Position numbers and translations under genes: made by a program. The notes beneath the pieces are model-generated. The model was given only the letters and a program-made list of their open reading frames with translations, searched no databases and was not told the DNA's origin. Shown here one piece after another: positions 1 to 7,527 of a stretch of DNA of 10,548 nt. Within the stretch, counting starts at the first letter, position 1. Every line of letters starts with the position of its first letter. Source of the DNA: JABHHG01 sp964419445 (GTDB taxonomy: Bacteria; Fidelibacterota; Marinisomatia; SCGC-AAA003-L08; D37C17). Location: positions 1 through 10,548 of the forward strand of contig CAYQPE010000065.1 in the NCBI GenBank assembly GCA_964419445.1. The letters are read 5' to 3'.

Positions 1-34
1 ATAAATTTAATTAACTAAAAAGGATAATTACTGA

Positions 35-2167
35 ATGGATAATTTATATCTTGTAGTTGGTGCAGGTTTACTTGCAATGCTTTATTCCTTCTGGAAAACC
101 AGTTGGATTAATAATCAAGACGAAGGCACAGAGCGAATGAAACAAATTGGTTCAAGCATTGCTGATGGTGCCATGGCATTCTTAAAAGCGGAGTACAGAA
201 TTTTATCAATCTTTGTTATAGCCGTTGCAATATTGTTAAGCTATGCAAACTCGGGCAAAGCTGATTCGAGTCCTTTAATTGCACTTTCATTTATTGTTGG
301 AGCGATGGCATCAGCATTAGCTGGTTACCTTGGCATGAAAGTAGCAACTAAAGCAAATAATCGAACAACTAATGCTGCACGTACAGGTTTGGCTAAAGCG
401 CTTAATGTTGCTTTTACCGGTGGTTCTGTAATGGGCTTATCTGTAGTTGGTTTAGGCGTACTTGGTCTAGGCATCCTTTTCATTTATTATTCTTCTGCAT
501 TTCCTGAAATTTCAACTCGATTAAATGTTTTATCAGGATTTTCTTTAGGTGCATCATCAATTGCACTTTTTGCGCGTGTAGGTGGTGGTATTTATACAAA
601 AGCTGCTGATGTCGGTGCTGACCTTGTAGGCAAAGTTGAAGCAGGTATACCTGAAGATCATCCATTAAATCCTGCGACGATTGCTGATAACGTCGGTGAT
701 AATGTGGGTGATGTTGCTGGAATGGGTGCAGACTTATTTGAATCTTATGTAGGCTCTATTATTGGTTCTATGGTTTTAGGTGCTAGCATTTTAGTTAGTG
801 GTGCATTAGACATGAATTTTGTAACCCTTCCATTATTAATTGCAGCTTCAGGAATTGTAGTATCCATTATCGGTACATTTATGGTATCTGTAAAAGAAGG
901 TGGTGATCCTCAAAAAGGATTAAATAAAGGTGAGTTTGGTAGTGCATTCATTATGATTGCAGTAATTTATCTTCTAATTGATATCTATCTTCCTGCTACA
1001 TTTACTCAAGGTGGTGTAGATTATACTTCTATGGGTGTATTCTTGGCTACAGTTATTGGTCTAGTTTCTGGTTTAGGTATCGGTATGATTACTGAGCATT
1101 ATACTGGAACAGGTACATCACCAGTTACATCAATTACACGGCAATCTATTACCGGTCCTGCAACTAATATTATTGCTGGATTAGGTGTAGGAATGCAATC
1201 TACAGCGTTTCCAATTTTAATTCTTGCTGCAGCTATTATGGGTGCGCATCATTTTGCAGGATTATATGGAATAGCAATGGCTGCATTAGGAATGCTGGCA
1301 AATACAGGTATTCAGTTAGCTGTTGATGCTTATGGCCCAATTTCTGATAATGCAGGCGGCATTGCTGAAATGGCTCAGCTCCCTGCAGAAGTTCGTGAAA
1401 GAACAGACAAATTAGATGCAGTAGGAAATACTACAGCTGCAATTGGTAAAGGTTTTGCCATTGGCTCTGCAGCATTAACTGCATTAGCCTTATTCGCAGC
1501 ATTTATGGTTCAAAGCGGAATTACATCAATTGATATTTCAAACCCAGAGGTAATGGCTGGATTGTTTGTTGGTGGTATGCTTCCATTTTTATTTTCATCA
1601 ATGGCAATGGGTGCGGTTGGTCGCGCTGCCATGGCAATGATTGAAGAAGTAAGAAGACAATTTAAAGATATCCCTGAACTTAAGGCAGCATTAGATGTTC
1701 TTAACAAAGGTGATGAATCAACTTGGTCTGATGCAGATAAAGCAACCTATGAAGCTGGATTAGATAAAGCTGAACATGGAAAATGTGTTGAAATTTCAAC
1801 ACAGTCAGCCATTAAAGAAATGGTAATGCCAGGAATTTTAGCCATTATATCTCCAGTTCTTGTTGGATTTACATTTGGGCCAGAAACACTCGGTGGCTTG
1901 TTAGCAGGTGTTACCGTTGCGGGTGTACTGATGGCTATTTTCCAGTCTAACGCAGGTGGTGCATGGGATAATGCTAAAAAAATGATTGAAGAAGGCGTTG
2001 AGGTTGACGGTGAAACATTGAAAAAAGGTTCTGAAGCTCACAAAGCAGCTGTTGTGGGTGATACGGTAGGAGATCCATTTAAGGATACCTCTGGACCATC
2101 TTTAAATATATTAATAAAATTAATGTCAGTTGTATCATTGGTTATTGCCCCATTAATTGCGGGATAA
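35..2167 (+). CDS. hppA: Membrane-bound K+-dependent-type pyrophosphatase (Na+ or H+ pump)
   Basis: This integral membrane pump hydrolyses cytoplasmic pyrophosphate and drives Na+ and/or H+ across the membrane. The 710 residues match the family's usual size, with many hydrophobic helices throughout. The pyrophosphate-binding motif DVGADLVGK is at residues 192-200, followed by the acidic loop IADNVGDNVGDVAG (216-229). A second acidic site, GDTVGDPFKDTSGPS, lies near the C-terminus (from about 675). The motif GNTTAAIGKG (464-473) has Ala468 and Gly471, the pattern of K+-dependent enzymes; K+-independent enzymes have Lys at the first of these. Glu236 in DLFESY is the gate-helix glutamate common in Na+-pumping members, but some H+ pumps also have it, so the ion is unsettled. 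The start is supported by AGGA upstream and by the hydrophobic first helix. No terminator separates it from rpsF 20 bases downstream. Confidence 0.97.
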   Translation: MDNLYLVVGAGLLAMLYSFWKTSWINNQDEGTERMKQIGSSIADGAMAFLKAEYRILSIFVIAVAILLSYANSGKADSSPLIALSFIVGAMASALAGYLGMKVATKANNRTTNAARTGLAKALNVAFTGGSVMGLSVVGLGVLGLGILFIYYSSAFPEISTRLNVLSGFSLGASSIALFARVGGGIYTKAADVGADLVGKVEAGIPEDHPLNPATIADNVGDNVGDVAGMGADLFESYVGSIIGSMVLGASILVSGALDMNFVTLPLLIAASGIVVSIIGTFMVSVKEGGDPQKGLNKGEFGSAFIMIAVIYLLIDIYLPATFTQGGVDYTSMGVFLATVIGLVSGLGIGMITEHYTGTGTSPVTSITRQSITGPATNIIAGLGVGMQSTAFPILILAAAIMGAHHFAGLYGIAMAALGMLANTGIQLAVDAYGPISDNAGGIAEMAQLPAEVRERTDKLDAVGNTTAAIGKGFAIGSAALTALALFAAFMVQSGITSIDISNPEVMAGLFVGGMLPFLFSSMAMGAVGRAAMAMIEEVRRQFKDIPELKAALDVLNKGDESTWSDADKATYEAGLDKAEHGKCVEISTQSAIKEMVMPGILAIISPVLVGFTFGPETLGGLLAGVTVAGVLMAIFQSNAGGAWDNAKKMIEEGVEVDGETLKKGSEAHKAAVVGDTVGDPFKDTSGPSLNILIKLMSVVSLVIAPLIAG

Positions 2168-2176
2168 CCTTAGGTT

Positions 2177-2181
2177 AGGAG
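2177..2181 (+). promoter_or_regulatory. Ribosome binding site of rpsF
   Basis: AGGAG lies six bases before the rpsF ATG, inside the 20-base gap after the hppA stop. It supports the chosen start and shows that Shine-Dalgarno initiation is used here. Confidence 0.8.
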
Positions 2182-2187
2182 TAATAC

Positions 2188-2733
2188 ATGAATTACTATG
2201 AAACGTTATACATTGTTCATTCTGCTTTAGAAGCAGGACGATTAAAAGATATTGTTCTCAGTGTTGAAGAGTTATTAAAAGCAAAAGGTGGAACACCCAT
2301 TGCTACTGAAGTGTGGGGAAAAAAGAAATTAGGTTACCTCATAGATAAACAGAAATATGGTACATATATATTAGTACAGTTTAAATCTGATGGATCTAAG
2401 AACAACAACTTTAATGTTGAACTAGAGCATAACCCAAGCATTTTGGCTTATATGACAATCCGCATCGAAGAAGATGGATTACGCGAACAAACTGATGATT
2501 TAGATGCTCAATTAGCAGGTAAAGATTCTACAAACTCAAATGCTGAAGAAAGCAATAAAGAAAAAACTACAGAAACAGCTGAAACATCTACAGAGGCAAA
2601 AGAAACTGTAGAAGTAGAAGCTGAAACGGAAGTTGCAGAAGAAGTAGCCACTGAAACTGTAGTTGCTGAAGAACCATCTGAAGAAGTTGGAGAAGAAACT
2701 CCTGTTACTTCTGAAGAGAAAGTTGAGGAATAA
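2188..2733 (+). CDS. rpsF: 30S ribosomal protein S6 with long acidic C-terminal tail
   Basis: S6 binds the central domain of 16S rRNA together with S18. Residues 1 to about 105 form the normal S6 ferredoxin-like fold, starting MNYYETLYIVHS and including EVWGKKKLGYLIDKQKYGTY (41-60) and ILAYMTIRIEEDG (85-97). Residues 111-181 are an extra low-complexity tail with 24 Glu, many Thr, Val and Ala, only five Lys and no aromatics. The usual S6 is about 95-135 residues, so this one is clearly long. Acidic S6 tails are known (E. coli S6 receives extra glutamates from RimK), but this one is genome-encoded and much longer. The tail is in frame and ends two bases before rpsR, so it is not a frameshift product. 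The gene is probably co-transcribed with rpsR and rplI. Confidence 0.96.
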   Translation: MNYYETLYIVHSALEAGRLKDIVLSVEELLKAKGGTPIATEVWGKKKLGYLIDKQKYGTYILVQFKSDGSKNNNFNVELEHNPSILAYMTIRIEEDGLREQTDDLDAQLAGKDSTNSNAEESNKEKTTETAETSTEAKETVEVEAETEVAEEVATETVVAEEPSEEVGEETPVTSEEKVEE

Positions 2734-2735
2734 TT

Positions 2736-2966
2736 ATGTCATTTGTATCAAATCGTAAAATTTGTGTTTTCTGTGAAAATTCTGAAATCACCATTGATTA
2801 TAAAGAGTACAAATACCTCCGAAAGTTTTTAACTGAACAAGGTAAAATTATTCCTGGTCATGTTACTGGAGTTTGTGCAAAACATCAACGTCAATTAACA
2901 CGTGCTGTAAAGCGTGCAAGAAATATTGCATTATTACCGTATGCTGTTGATCCACGTAATGTATAG
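2736..2966 (+). CDS. rpsR: 30S ribosomal protein S18, zinc-ligand-containing form
   Basis: S18 pairs with S6 on the platform of the small subunit. The 76 residues are full length for the family. Conserved features are YKEYKYLRKFLTEQGKIIP (22-40) and the RNA-binding end QRQLTRAVKRARNIALLPY. Cys10 and Cys13 (CVFC) together with Cys47 and His50 (CAKH) form a CxxC...CxxH set, as expected for a zinc-binding (C+) version of S18. The start codon lies two bases after the rpsF stop, and its purine-rich binding site (GAGG) is inside the end of rpsF, so translation is probably coupled. Many bacteria have ssb between rpsF and rpsR; here there is none. Confidence 0.97.
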   Translation: MSFVSNRKICVFCENSEITIDYKEYKYLRKFLTEQGKIIPGHVTGVCAKHQRQLTRAVKRARNIALLPYAVDPRNV

Positions 2967-2969
2967 GAG
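2965..2969 (+). promoter_or_regulatory. Ribosome binding site of rplI overlapping the rpsR stop
   Basis: AGGAG begins inside the TAG stop codon of rpsR and sits six bases before the rplI ATG. This fixes the rplI start and suggests tight translational linkage. Confidence 0.8.
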
Positions 2970-2975
2970 ATAGTC

Positions 2976-3422
2976 ATGCAAATTATTTTAAATAAAGACG
3001 TAGATGCATTGGGTAAAGCAGGTGAGATTATCACTGTAAAAGATGGTTTCGCACGAAACTATTTAATTCCTCAAGGCATGGCAACGGTTGCAACTCAAAA
3101 AAATATTGACGCAACCCAGAAGAATATCGAAGTACAAGCACGCAAAGATGCTAAAACAAGGTCGAATCTTGAAGCCTTAGCTGAGCGTTTGAATAAACTT
3201 ACGTTAAAGTTTGAACTTCAAGCAGGTGAAGATGATAAACTATTTGGTTCAGTAACCAACTCAATGATATCTGAAGCTATTACAGAAAAAGGTTTTACTG
3301 TTGATAGAAAAGAAATTGAGATGGAAGATGCAATCAAATCAGTGGGGAATCACTTTGTTAATGTTAAATTGGGCAAAGGATTCTCTGGTCGTGTAAAAAT
3401 TAAAGTTTCTGCCAAAGCGTAG
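2976..3422 (+). CDS. rplI: 50S ribosomal protein L9
   Basis: L9 binds 23S rRNA near the L1 stalk and reaches across the ribosome surface. The 148 residues match the usual length of about 149. The N-terminal RNA-binding domain shows the family signature: MQIILNKDVDALGKAGEIIT, then VKDGFARNYLIPQGMA. A long charged connecting helix follows (about residues 42-75, rich in Lys, Glu, Gln and Ala). The C-terminal domain contains KLFGSVTNSMISEAI and ends in a basic strand (GRVKIKVSAKA). This is the last gene of the + strand block and is followed 20 bases later by a strong terminator hairpin. Confidence 0.98.
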   Translation: MQIILNKDVDALGKAGEIITVKDGFARNYLIPQGMATVATQKNIDATQKNIEVQARKDAKTRSNLEALAERLNKLTLKFELQAGEDDKLFGSVTNSMISEAITEKGFTVDRKEIEMEDAIKSVGNHFVNVKLGKGFSGRVKIKVSAKA

Positions 3423-3442
3423 TTACTACTAATTTACAATTC

Positions 3443-3477
3443 AAAAGCCTCTGTTTTCAGAGGCTTTTTTTGTTTTT
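3443..3477 (+). terminator. Intrinsic terminator after rplI, probably shared with menE
   Basis: A perfect 11-bp stem (AAAAGCCTCTG, 3443-3453, pairing with CAGAGGCTTTT, 3458-3468) has a TTTT loop and runs into a T-rich tail ending near 3477. The stem is symmetric. On the - strand it is preceded by A-rich sequence and followed by TTTTGAATTG, so it could also stop menE transcripts, though with a weaker U-tract. The menE stop codon (3476-3478) overlaps the end of the T-tail. Confidence 0.92.
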
Positions 3478-4810
3478 AGTCCACTATTTCAATCAATTTT
3501 GGAATTTTATAAGGGGATATTTTCTCCTGTAGCCATTGGCAAATTTCATCTGGATTTAATGAAGTACTAACTTGGGCAACAACAATTTGCCCCCACACAT
3601 TATCATCTTTGCCATAAACTTTAGCAGTCTTTATTTGTGGATGTGTACATAGTATAAATTCAATTTCACTTGGATTAACATTTTCACCGCCGGTAACAAT
3701 CCTATCTTCCCGACGCATTTCAATATTAATAAATCCATCTTCATCAATATTTGCATAATCACCAGTATTAAACCACTCATCGACAATATCATCATCCACA
3801 TAACCAATCATTATCGAAGGACCATTTACCCATAATATACCATCTTTAATTTTTAAATTAGTTTTTTCAAACGATTGACCAACGGAATTAAACTTTTTAG
3901 GATTTTTATGTAGCCAAAATCCACAAACACCAGAAGCCGTCTCGGTCATACCATATGATTTGTAAATAGGGAGTTCTTCAACAATGCACATATTCATAAG
4001 TTCTTCAGAAGAAGGACCACCGCTTAAAATGATTCCTCTTAGAGATTTCAAAAGATGATGGTTATCAATTTTTATAATTCGGTTAAGCATTGTAGGAACA
4101 AGCGAAATTAAGGATACGGAATGTTCTTCAATTGATTTTAAAATTTCACATTCATCAAATGAGTTTAATTGGACAGTTTTAAATCCGTAAACCAATGAAC
4201 GGATAAAAATTGAAATTCCTCCTATATGATGTATAGGTAAGAAGTTAAGATAAACATCATCTTGACGGAACTGTAATTGTTCATGCCATTGAGATGCACT
4301 TTCTAATAAGTTTTTCTGTGTGAGTTGTACAGATTTTGGAGAACCTGTGGTACCAGACGTAAATAGAATTAAGCATAAATCCTCATCACTTTGAATCCCA
4401 GGATAATGGGGAATTCCACAACCACCCATCCCTTGGGATAATTCTTCAAAAAAATGATATTGAACATCAATTTCACGAAGAGAATCTTCAAACTCCCATT
4501 GGGTAATCAATAATTGTGTGTGTGAATTTTTAACAAATTGGGCAATTTCTGAAGCCGTTGCTCCTGAGGGAATTAATACGGGTATGGCCCCAATTTGCCA
4601 ACATGCCAATAAAATCTCAATAACATCTTGATTATCATTTAATAAAATAGCAACATGAAGTTGAGACATCACCCCAATAGCTGAAAGTGATTTCGAATGA
4701 GCTCCCACAGAATATACTAAATCTTCAACGGTTTTATTTTGGGTGGGTCCCGATAAAATGTTAAACTGAGGATTAACTGAATTCGGATAAAATAGCTTAT
4801 CTAAAATCAT
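3476..4810 (-). CDS. menE: o-Succinylbenzoate-CoA ligase (MenE), lacking the C-terminal A10 motif
   Basis: MenE adenylates o-succinylbenzoate and transfers it to CoA, giving the substrate of MenB. The ANL-superfamily motifs are clear: the phosphate loop LFTSGTTGSPKS (149-160), SYGMTET (285-291), the ribose-binding NTGD (348-351) and the hinge region RREDRIVTGGENVNPSEIE (366-384). Identification as MenE rather than another acyl-CoA ligase rests on its place at the end of the menB-A-C-E cluster. At 444 residues it is short for MenE. It stops at YKIPKLIEIVD, just before the place where family members carry the A10 motif (Gly-Lys-x plus basic residues) with the catalytic lysine of the adenylation step. 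I found no such motif downstream in any of the three reading frames. The start overlaps the end of menC by 14 bases. Confidence 0.9.
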   Translation of the reverse strand: MILDKLFYPNSVNPQFNILSGPTQNKTVEDLVYSVGAHSKSLSAIGVMSQLHVAILLNDNQDVIEILLACWQIGAIPVLIPSGATASEIAQFVKNSHTQLLITQWEFEDSLREIDVQYHFFEELSQGMGGCGIPHYPGIQSDEDLCLILFTSGTTGSPKSVQLTQKNLLESASQWHEQLQFRQDDVYLNFLPIHHIGGISIFIRSLVYGFKTVQLNSFDECEILKSIEEHSVSLISLVPTMLNRIIKIDNHHLLKSLRGIILSGGPSSEELMNMCIVEELPIYKSYGMTETASGVCGFWLHKNPKKFNSVGQSFEKTNLKIKDGILWVNGPSIMIGYVDDDIVDEWFNTGDYANIDEDGFINIEMRREDRIVTGGENVNPSEIEFILCTHPQIKTAKVYGKDDNVWGQIVVAQVSTSLNPDEICQWLQEKISPYKIPKLIEIVD

Positions 4811-5828
4811 ATTTTTCCAATCCTAATCCTATGGTTGATGGAATTTCAATCAATCCATTATTAACTAAAATTGAATGGCTGTTGGTGTATAAATCCATCG
4901 TTGAAAACCCACATGCATGCTTAGCTTGTAGTGCAGATGCAAAGTGGATGCATGCTCGTAATCCTACTTCAGATTCTATTGATGATGTCATAGTCCAATT
5001 TAAAGAGGATGATTCTATGTACTGCACAATATTTTTACACTGTGTAAATCCACCGGTTAAGGTAGGTTTGATAATAAAAAAGTCGCCAGCTTGCATCTCA
5101 ATTGACTTTTCAACAGATGCAAAATTTGTAATAGTTTCATCTAATGCAATTGGAATTGATGTATGATACCTTAATTCGGACAAGTCTTCAAGTGCATCTC
5201 TTTTTAATGGTTGCTCAATGTATTCAACATTAAATTGTTCAACTTCTTTACAATATCGAATTGCTCGAGGAAGATCAAATGATTCATTGGCATCTAATCT
5301 TAACTTTACTTCATTACCATATTGATTCTGAATGGAATCTAAATTTTTCAATTCTTGAAATAGATTTCCTCCCCCAACCTTTACTTTAATTGTTGAATAT
5401 CCATCATTTGGAGAGTGGATTCCAAAAATACCATTGCACGAAAGTAAATTTGAAGATTGGGATGATAAAAATCTGTGTAAACTTTCATTATTATGTTTTG
5501 AAAAAATATCTAAAAAAGCAGTTTCTAGGGCAAATTGTGCAGAGGGTAAATCTTCACAATGTAATGATATTAGATTTGTCATTTCTTCAAACGATTCAAA
5601 ATCAACATCTAAAAGTTCAAGGTTAAATCCTTCAAATGCATAACTTAATTCTTTTAATGATTCTGTACTAAATCCCTGTAGAGGTGCAGCTTCACCAACA
5701 CCTTCCCCAATATCAGTCTTTATATATACATAAAAACCATTTCTAGTTTTGATACTTTGATTTGAATTTACTAGTGGATGTAAAAGTGTGTGGCTAAAGG
5801 GTATGACTAAAAATTGTTTTACTCTCAT
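4797..5828 (-). CDS. menC: o-Succinylbenzoate synthase (MenC)
   Basis: MenC dehydrates SHCHC, the cyclohexadiene product of the MenD/MenH steps, to o-succinylbenzoate in menaquinone synthesis. It belongs to the enolase superfamily. The catalytic frame is intact: the KxK acid/base pair Lys148-Val-Lys150, metal ligands Asp179 (LRLDANESF), Glu205 (EYIEQPL) and Asp230 (IALDET), and the second base Lys254 (FIIKPTLTGG). Total length of 343 is within the family range. Superfamily relatives such as N-acylamino-acid racemase and dipeptide epimerase share these residues, so the men context decides the call. The ATG overlaps the TGA of menA (ATGA at 5825-5828), indicating translational coupling, and the 3' end overlaps menE. 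Confidence 0.94.
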   Translation of the reverse strand: MRVKQFLVIPFSHTLLHPLVNSNQSIKTRNGFYVYIKTDIGEGVGEAAPLQGFSTESLKELSYAFEGFNLELLDVDFESFEEMTNLISLHCEDLPSAQFALETAFLDIFSKHNNESLHRFLSSQSSNLLSCNGIFGIHSPNDGYSTIKVKVGGGNLFQELKNLDSIQNQYGNEVKLRLDANESFDLPRAIRYCKEVEQFNVEYIEQPLKRDALEDLSELRYHTSIPIALDETITNFASVEKSIEMQAGDFFIIKPTLTGGFTQCKNIVQYIESSSLNWTMTSSIESEVGLRACIHFASALQAKHACGFSTMDLYTNSHSILVNNGLIEIPSTIGLGLEKYDFR

Positions 5829-6688
5829 ATTATGAGTGTAATGGATGTGAGAAGTGAGTATTGGAAAAGAAATTTGGCAGTATCTGTTAATACATCATTT
5901 AGTGCTTTTCCTGATTGGGTATAAAGTTTAATTATAAGTCGAACTGAAAGGGGAAGTAAAAAAAATATTAAATACAAGCTCATTTCATCCCAACGATTTA
6001 AAATATAAAGGGGAATGATAAATGGAACTGACATCATTAATATATATTCAAATTTTACAGCATTTTTCCCCAATCGTACGGCTAATGTACGTTTCCCAGA
6101 TTTTATATCAGTGTCAGCATCACGTAAGTTATTTACAATAAGAATAGCTGTAGATAGGGTACCCAATACAACTCCAAACAAAATGGAGTCAAGGCTTACT
6201 ACACCTGTTTGTAAATAATATGTTCCGGGGACGGCAATTAATCCAAAAAATATAAAGACAAAAACATCTCCCCATCCATGATATCCCAATGGGTATGGGC
6301 CACCTGTATATGCAATGGCAGAAATTATTGAGGCCAAGCCAATATAAACTATGGGCCACCCACCAATCCATGCCAAATAAAACCCTACAATTATTGCACA
6401 TGCAAAAATTAACCACATGGCTCGCATCATTTGGGATGGAGTGATTAGCCCCGCTTGTGTTGCCCGTGTTGGTCCTAAACGGTCTTCTCTGTCAGAGCCT
6501 TTGAGAAAATCAAAAACATCATTTGCAAAGTTAGCTCCAATTTGAATGAGGATTGCTGCTAACAAAGTCATAAATGCAACAAAAGGGTAAAAAGTATCAT
6601 CATGAAATGCCAATGATACACCAACAAATACGGGAGATATTGCTGCAGTCAATGTTTTAGGGCGAGCTGCCAGTATCCAATTTTTCAT
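5825..6688 (-). CDS. menA: 1,4-Dihydroxy-2-naphthoate polyprenyltransferase (MenA)
   Basis: This integral membrane UbiA-family enzyme attaches the polyprenyl chain to 1,4-dihydroxy-2-naphthoate, giving demethylmenaquinone. It starts MKNWILAARPKTLTAAISPV, typical of MenA. The two aspartate-rich Mg2+-diphosphate motifs are present: NDVFDFLKGSD (56-66) and NLRDADTDIKSGKRTL (187-202). The conserved GPYPLGYHGWGDVFVFIFFG stretch (130-149) is also MenA-like. Around eight to nine hydrophobic segments are visible, and the 287 residues fit the family. It lies eight bases after menB and shares an ATGA with menC. A close relative would be another UbiA prenyltransferase, but motif 2 and the operon point firmly to MenA. 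Confidence 0.96.
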   Translation of the reverse strand: MKNWILAARPKTLTAAISPVFVGVSLAFHDDTFYPFVAFMTLLAAILIQIGANFANDVFDFLKGSDREDRLGPTRATQAGLITPSQMMRAMWLIFACAIIVGFYLAWIGGWPIVYIGLASIISAIAYTGGPYPLGYHGWGDVFVFIFFGLIAVPGTYYLQTGVVSLDSILFGVVLGTLSTAILIVNNLRDADTDIKSGKRTLAVRLGKNAVKFEYILMMSVPFIIPLYILNRWDEMSLYLIFFLLPLSVRLIIKLYTQSGKALNDVLTDTAKFLFQYSLLTSITLII

Positions 6689-6696
6689 AGAATTAT

Positions 6697-7527
6697 CTAT
6701 GGTAGGCGTGGAAATTTCTCAAATTCAGGCTTTCTTTTTTCCTTAAATGCATCACGACCCTCTTGTGCTTCTTCCGTCATGTAAAATAGAAGGGTTGCAT
6801 CCCCAGCTAACTGTTGTAATCCAGCTTGACCATCACAATCTGCATTTAAAGATGCTTTTAATAACCTAAGCGACAATGGTGATTTTTCTAGCATTTCTTT
6901 ACACCACTGAACCGTTTCTGATTCTAATTTTTCATAAGGAACAACTTGATTTACTAATCCCCAATCAAGTGCTTTTTTTGCATCATAGAATCGACATAAA
7001 AACCAAATTTCACGGGCACGTTTTTGCCCTACAATTCGCGCCATATATGATGCACCCCAACCTCCATCAAAAGAACCTACTTTAGGACCAGTTTGACCAA
7101 ATTGGGCATTTTCAGCAGCAATAGTTAAATCGCAAAGCATATGTAATACATGGCCTCCGCCTACAGCATATCCAGCAACCATTGCAACAACAGGTTTGGG
7201 CATATATCGTATTTGTTTCTGAACATCTAAAATATTAAGACGAGGTACACCATCTTCACCTACATAACCTTGGTCGCCCCGAATTTTTTGATCTCCGCCA
7301 GCACAAAAGGCATCTTTTCCTTCACCTGTAAGAACGATAACTCCTATCTCATTATCTTCACGTGCGAGTTCAAATGCTTCACGTAATTCGAATACGGTTT
7401 GTGGTCTAAACGAATTTCTTACTTCAGGTCTATTGATGGTAATTTTGGCAATGTTTTGGGCGTCTCCACTGCCTCGTTCGTATCTAATATCAGTATAATC
7501 TTTAATTGATTCCCAAGAAATGTTCAT
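6697..7527 (-). CDS. menB: 1,4-Dihydroxy-2-naphthoyl-CoA synthase (MenB)
   Basis: MenB is a crotonase-fold enzyme that closes the naphthoquinone ring by an intramolecular Claisen condensation of o-succinylbenzoyl-CoA. The 276 residues are close to the usual size. Strong matches include FCAGGDQKIRGDQGY (74-88), GYAVGGGHVLHMLCDLTIAA (119-138) and the diagnostic QTGPKVGSFDGGWGASYMAR (145-164). Gly147 in QTGP marks the type I, bicarbonate-dependent enzymes as in E. coli; type II enzymes have Asp there. Ser152 aligns with the active-site serine. The C-terminal block KASLNADCDGQAGLQQLAG and FYMTEEAQEGRDAF is also characteristic. It is the first gene of the - strand operon, with AGAGGA upstream of its ATG. 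Confidence 0.97.
   Translation of the reverse strand: MNISWESIKDYTDIRYERGSGDAQNIAKITINRPEVRNSFRPQTVFELREAFELAREDNEIGVIVLTGEGKDAFCAGGDQKIRGDQGYVGEDGVPRLNILDVQKQIRYMPKPVVAMVAGYAVGGGHVLHMLCDLTIAAENAQFGQTGPKVGSFDGGWGASYMARIVGQKRAREIWFLCRFYDAKKALDWGLVNQVVPYEKLESETVQWCKEMLEKSPLSLRLLKASLNADCDGQAGLQQLAGDATLLFYMTEEAQEGRDAFKEKRKPEFEKFPRLP

Noticed and set aside
480..665. Small - strand open frame inside hppA
   Set aside because: It is antisense to a highly conserved catalytic region of the pyrophosphatase and has no coding signature of its own.
2518..2733. S6 tail as a frameshift artefact or a fused separate gene
   Set aside because: The tail is in frame, strongly biased to Glu codons, and ends two bases before rpsR with the rpsR binding site inside it, as expected for a genuine gene end.
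3440..3480. Frameshift in menE that would restore the A10 motif
   Set aside because: Reading the other two frames and reading through the stop gave no Gly-Lys plus basic-residue motif, so a simple frameshift is not supported by this sequence.
4831..5166. Open frame of 111 codons on the + strand
   Set aside because: It lies wholly antisense to menC, whose catalytic residues are intact; it has no recognisable motif or ribosome binding site.
5390..5643. Two overlapping open frames on the + strand
   Set aside because: Both are antisense to menC and exist because of its AT-rich codon use; the translations look random.
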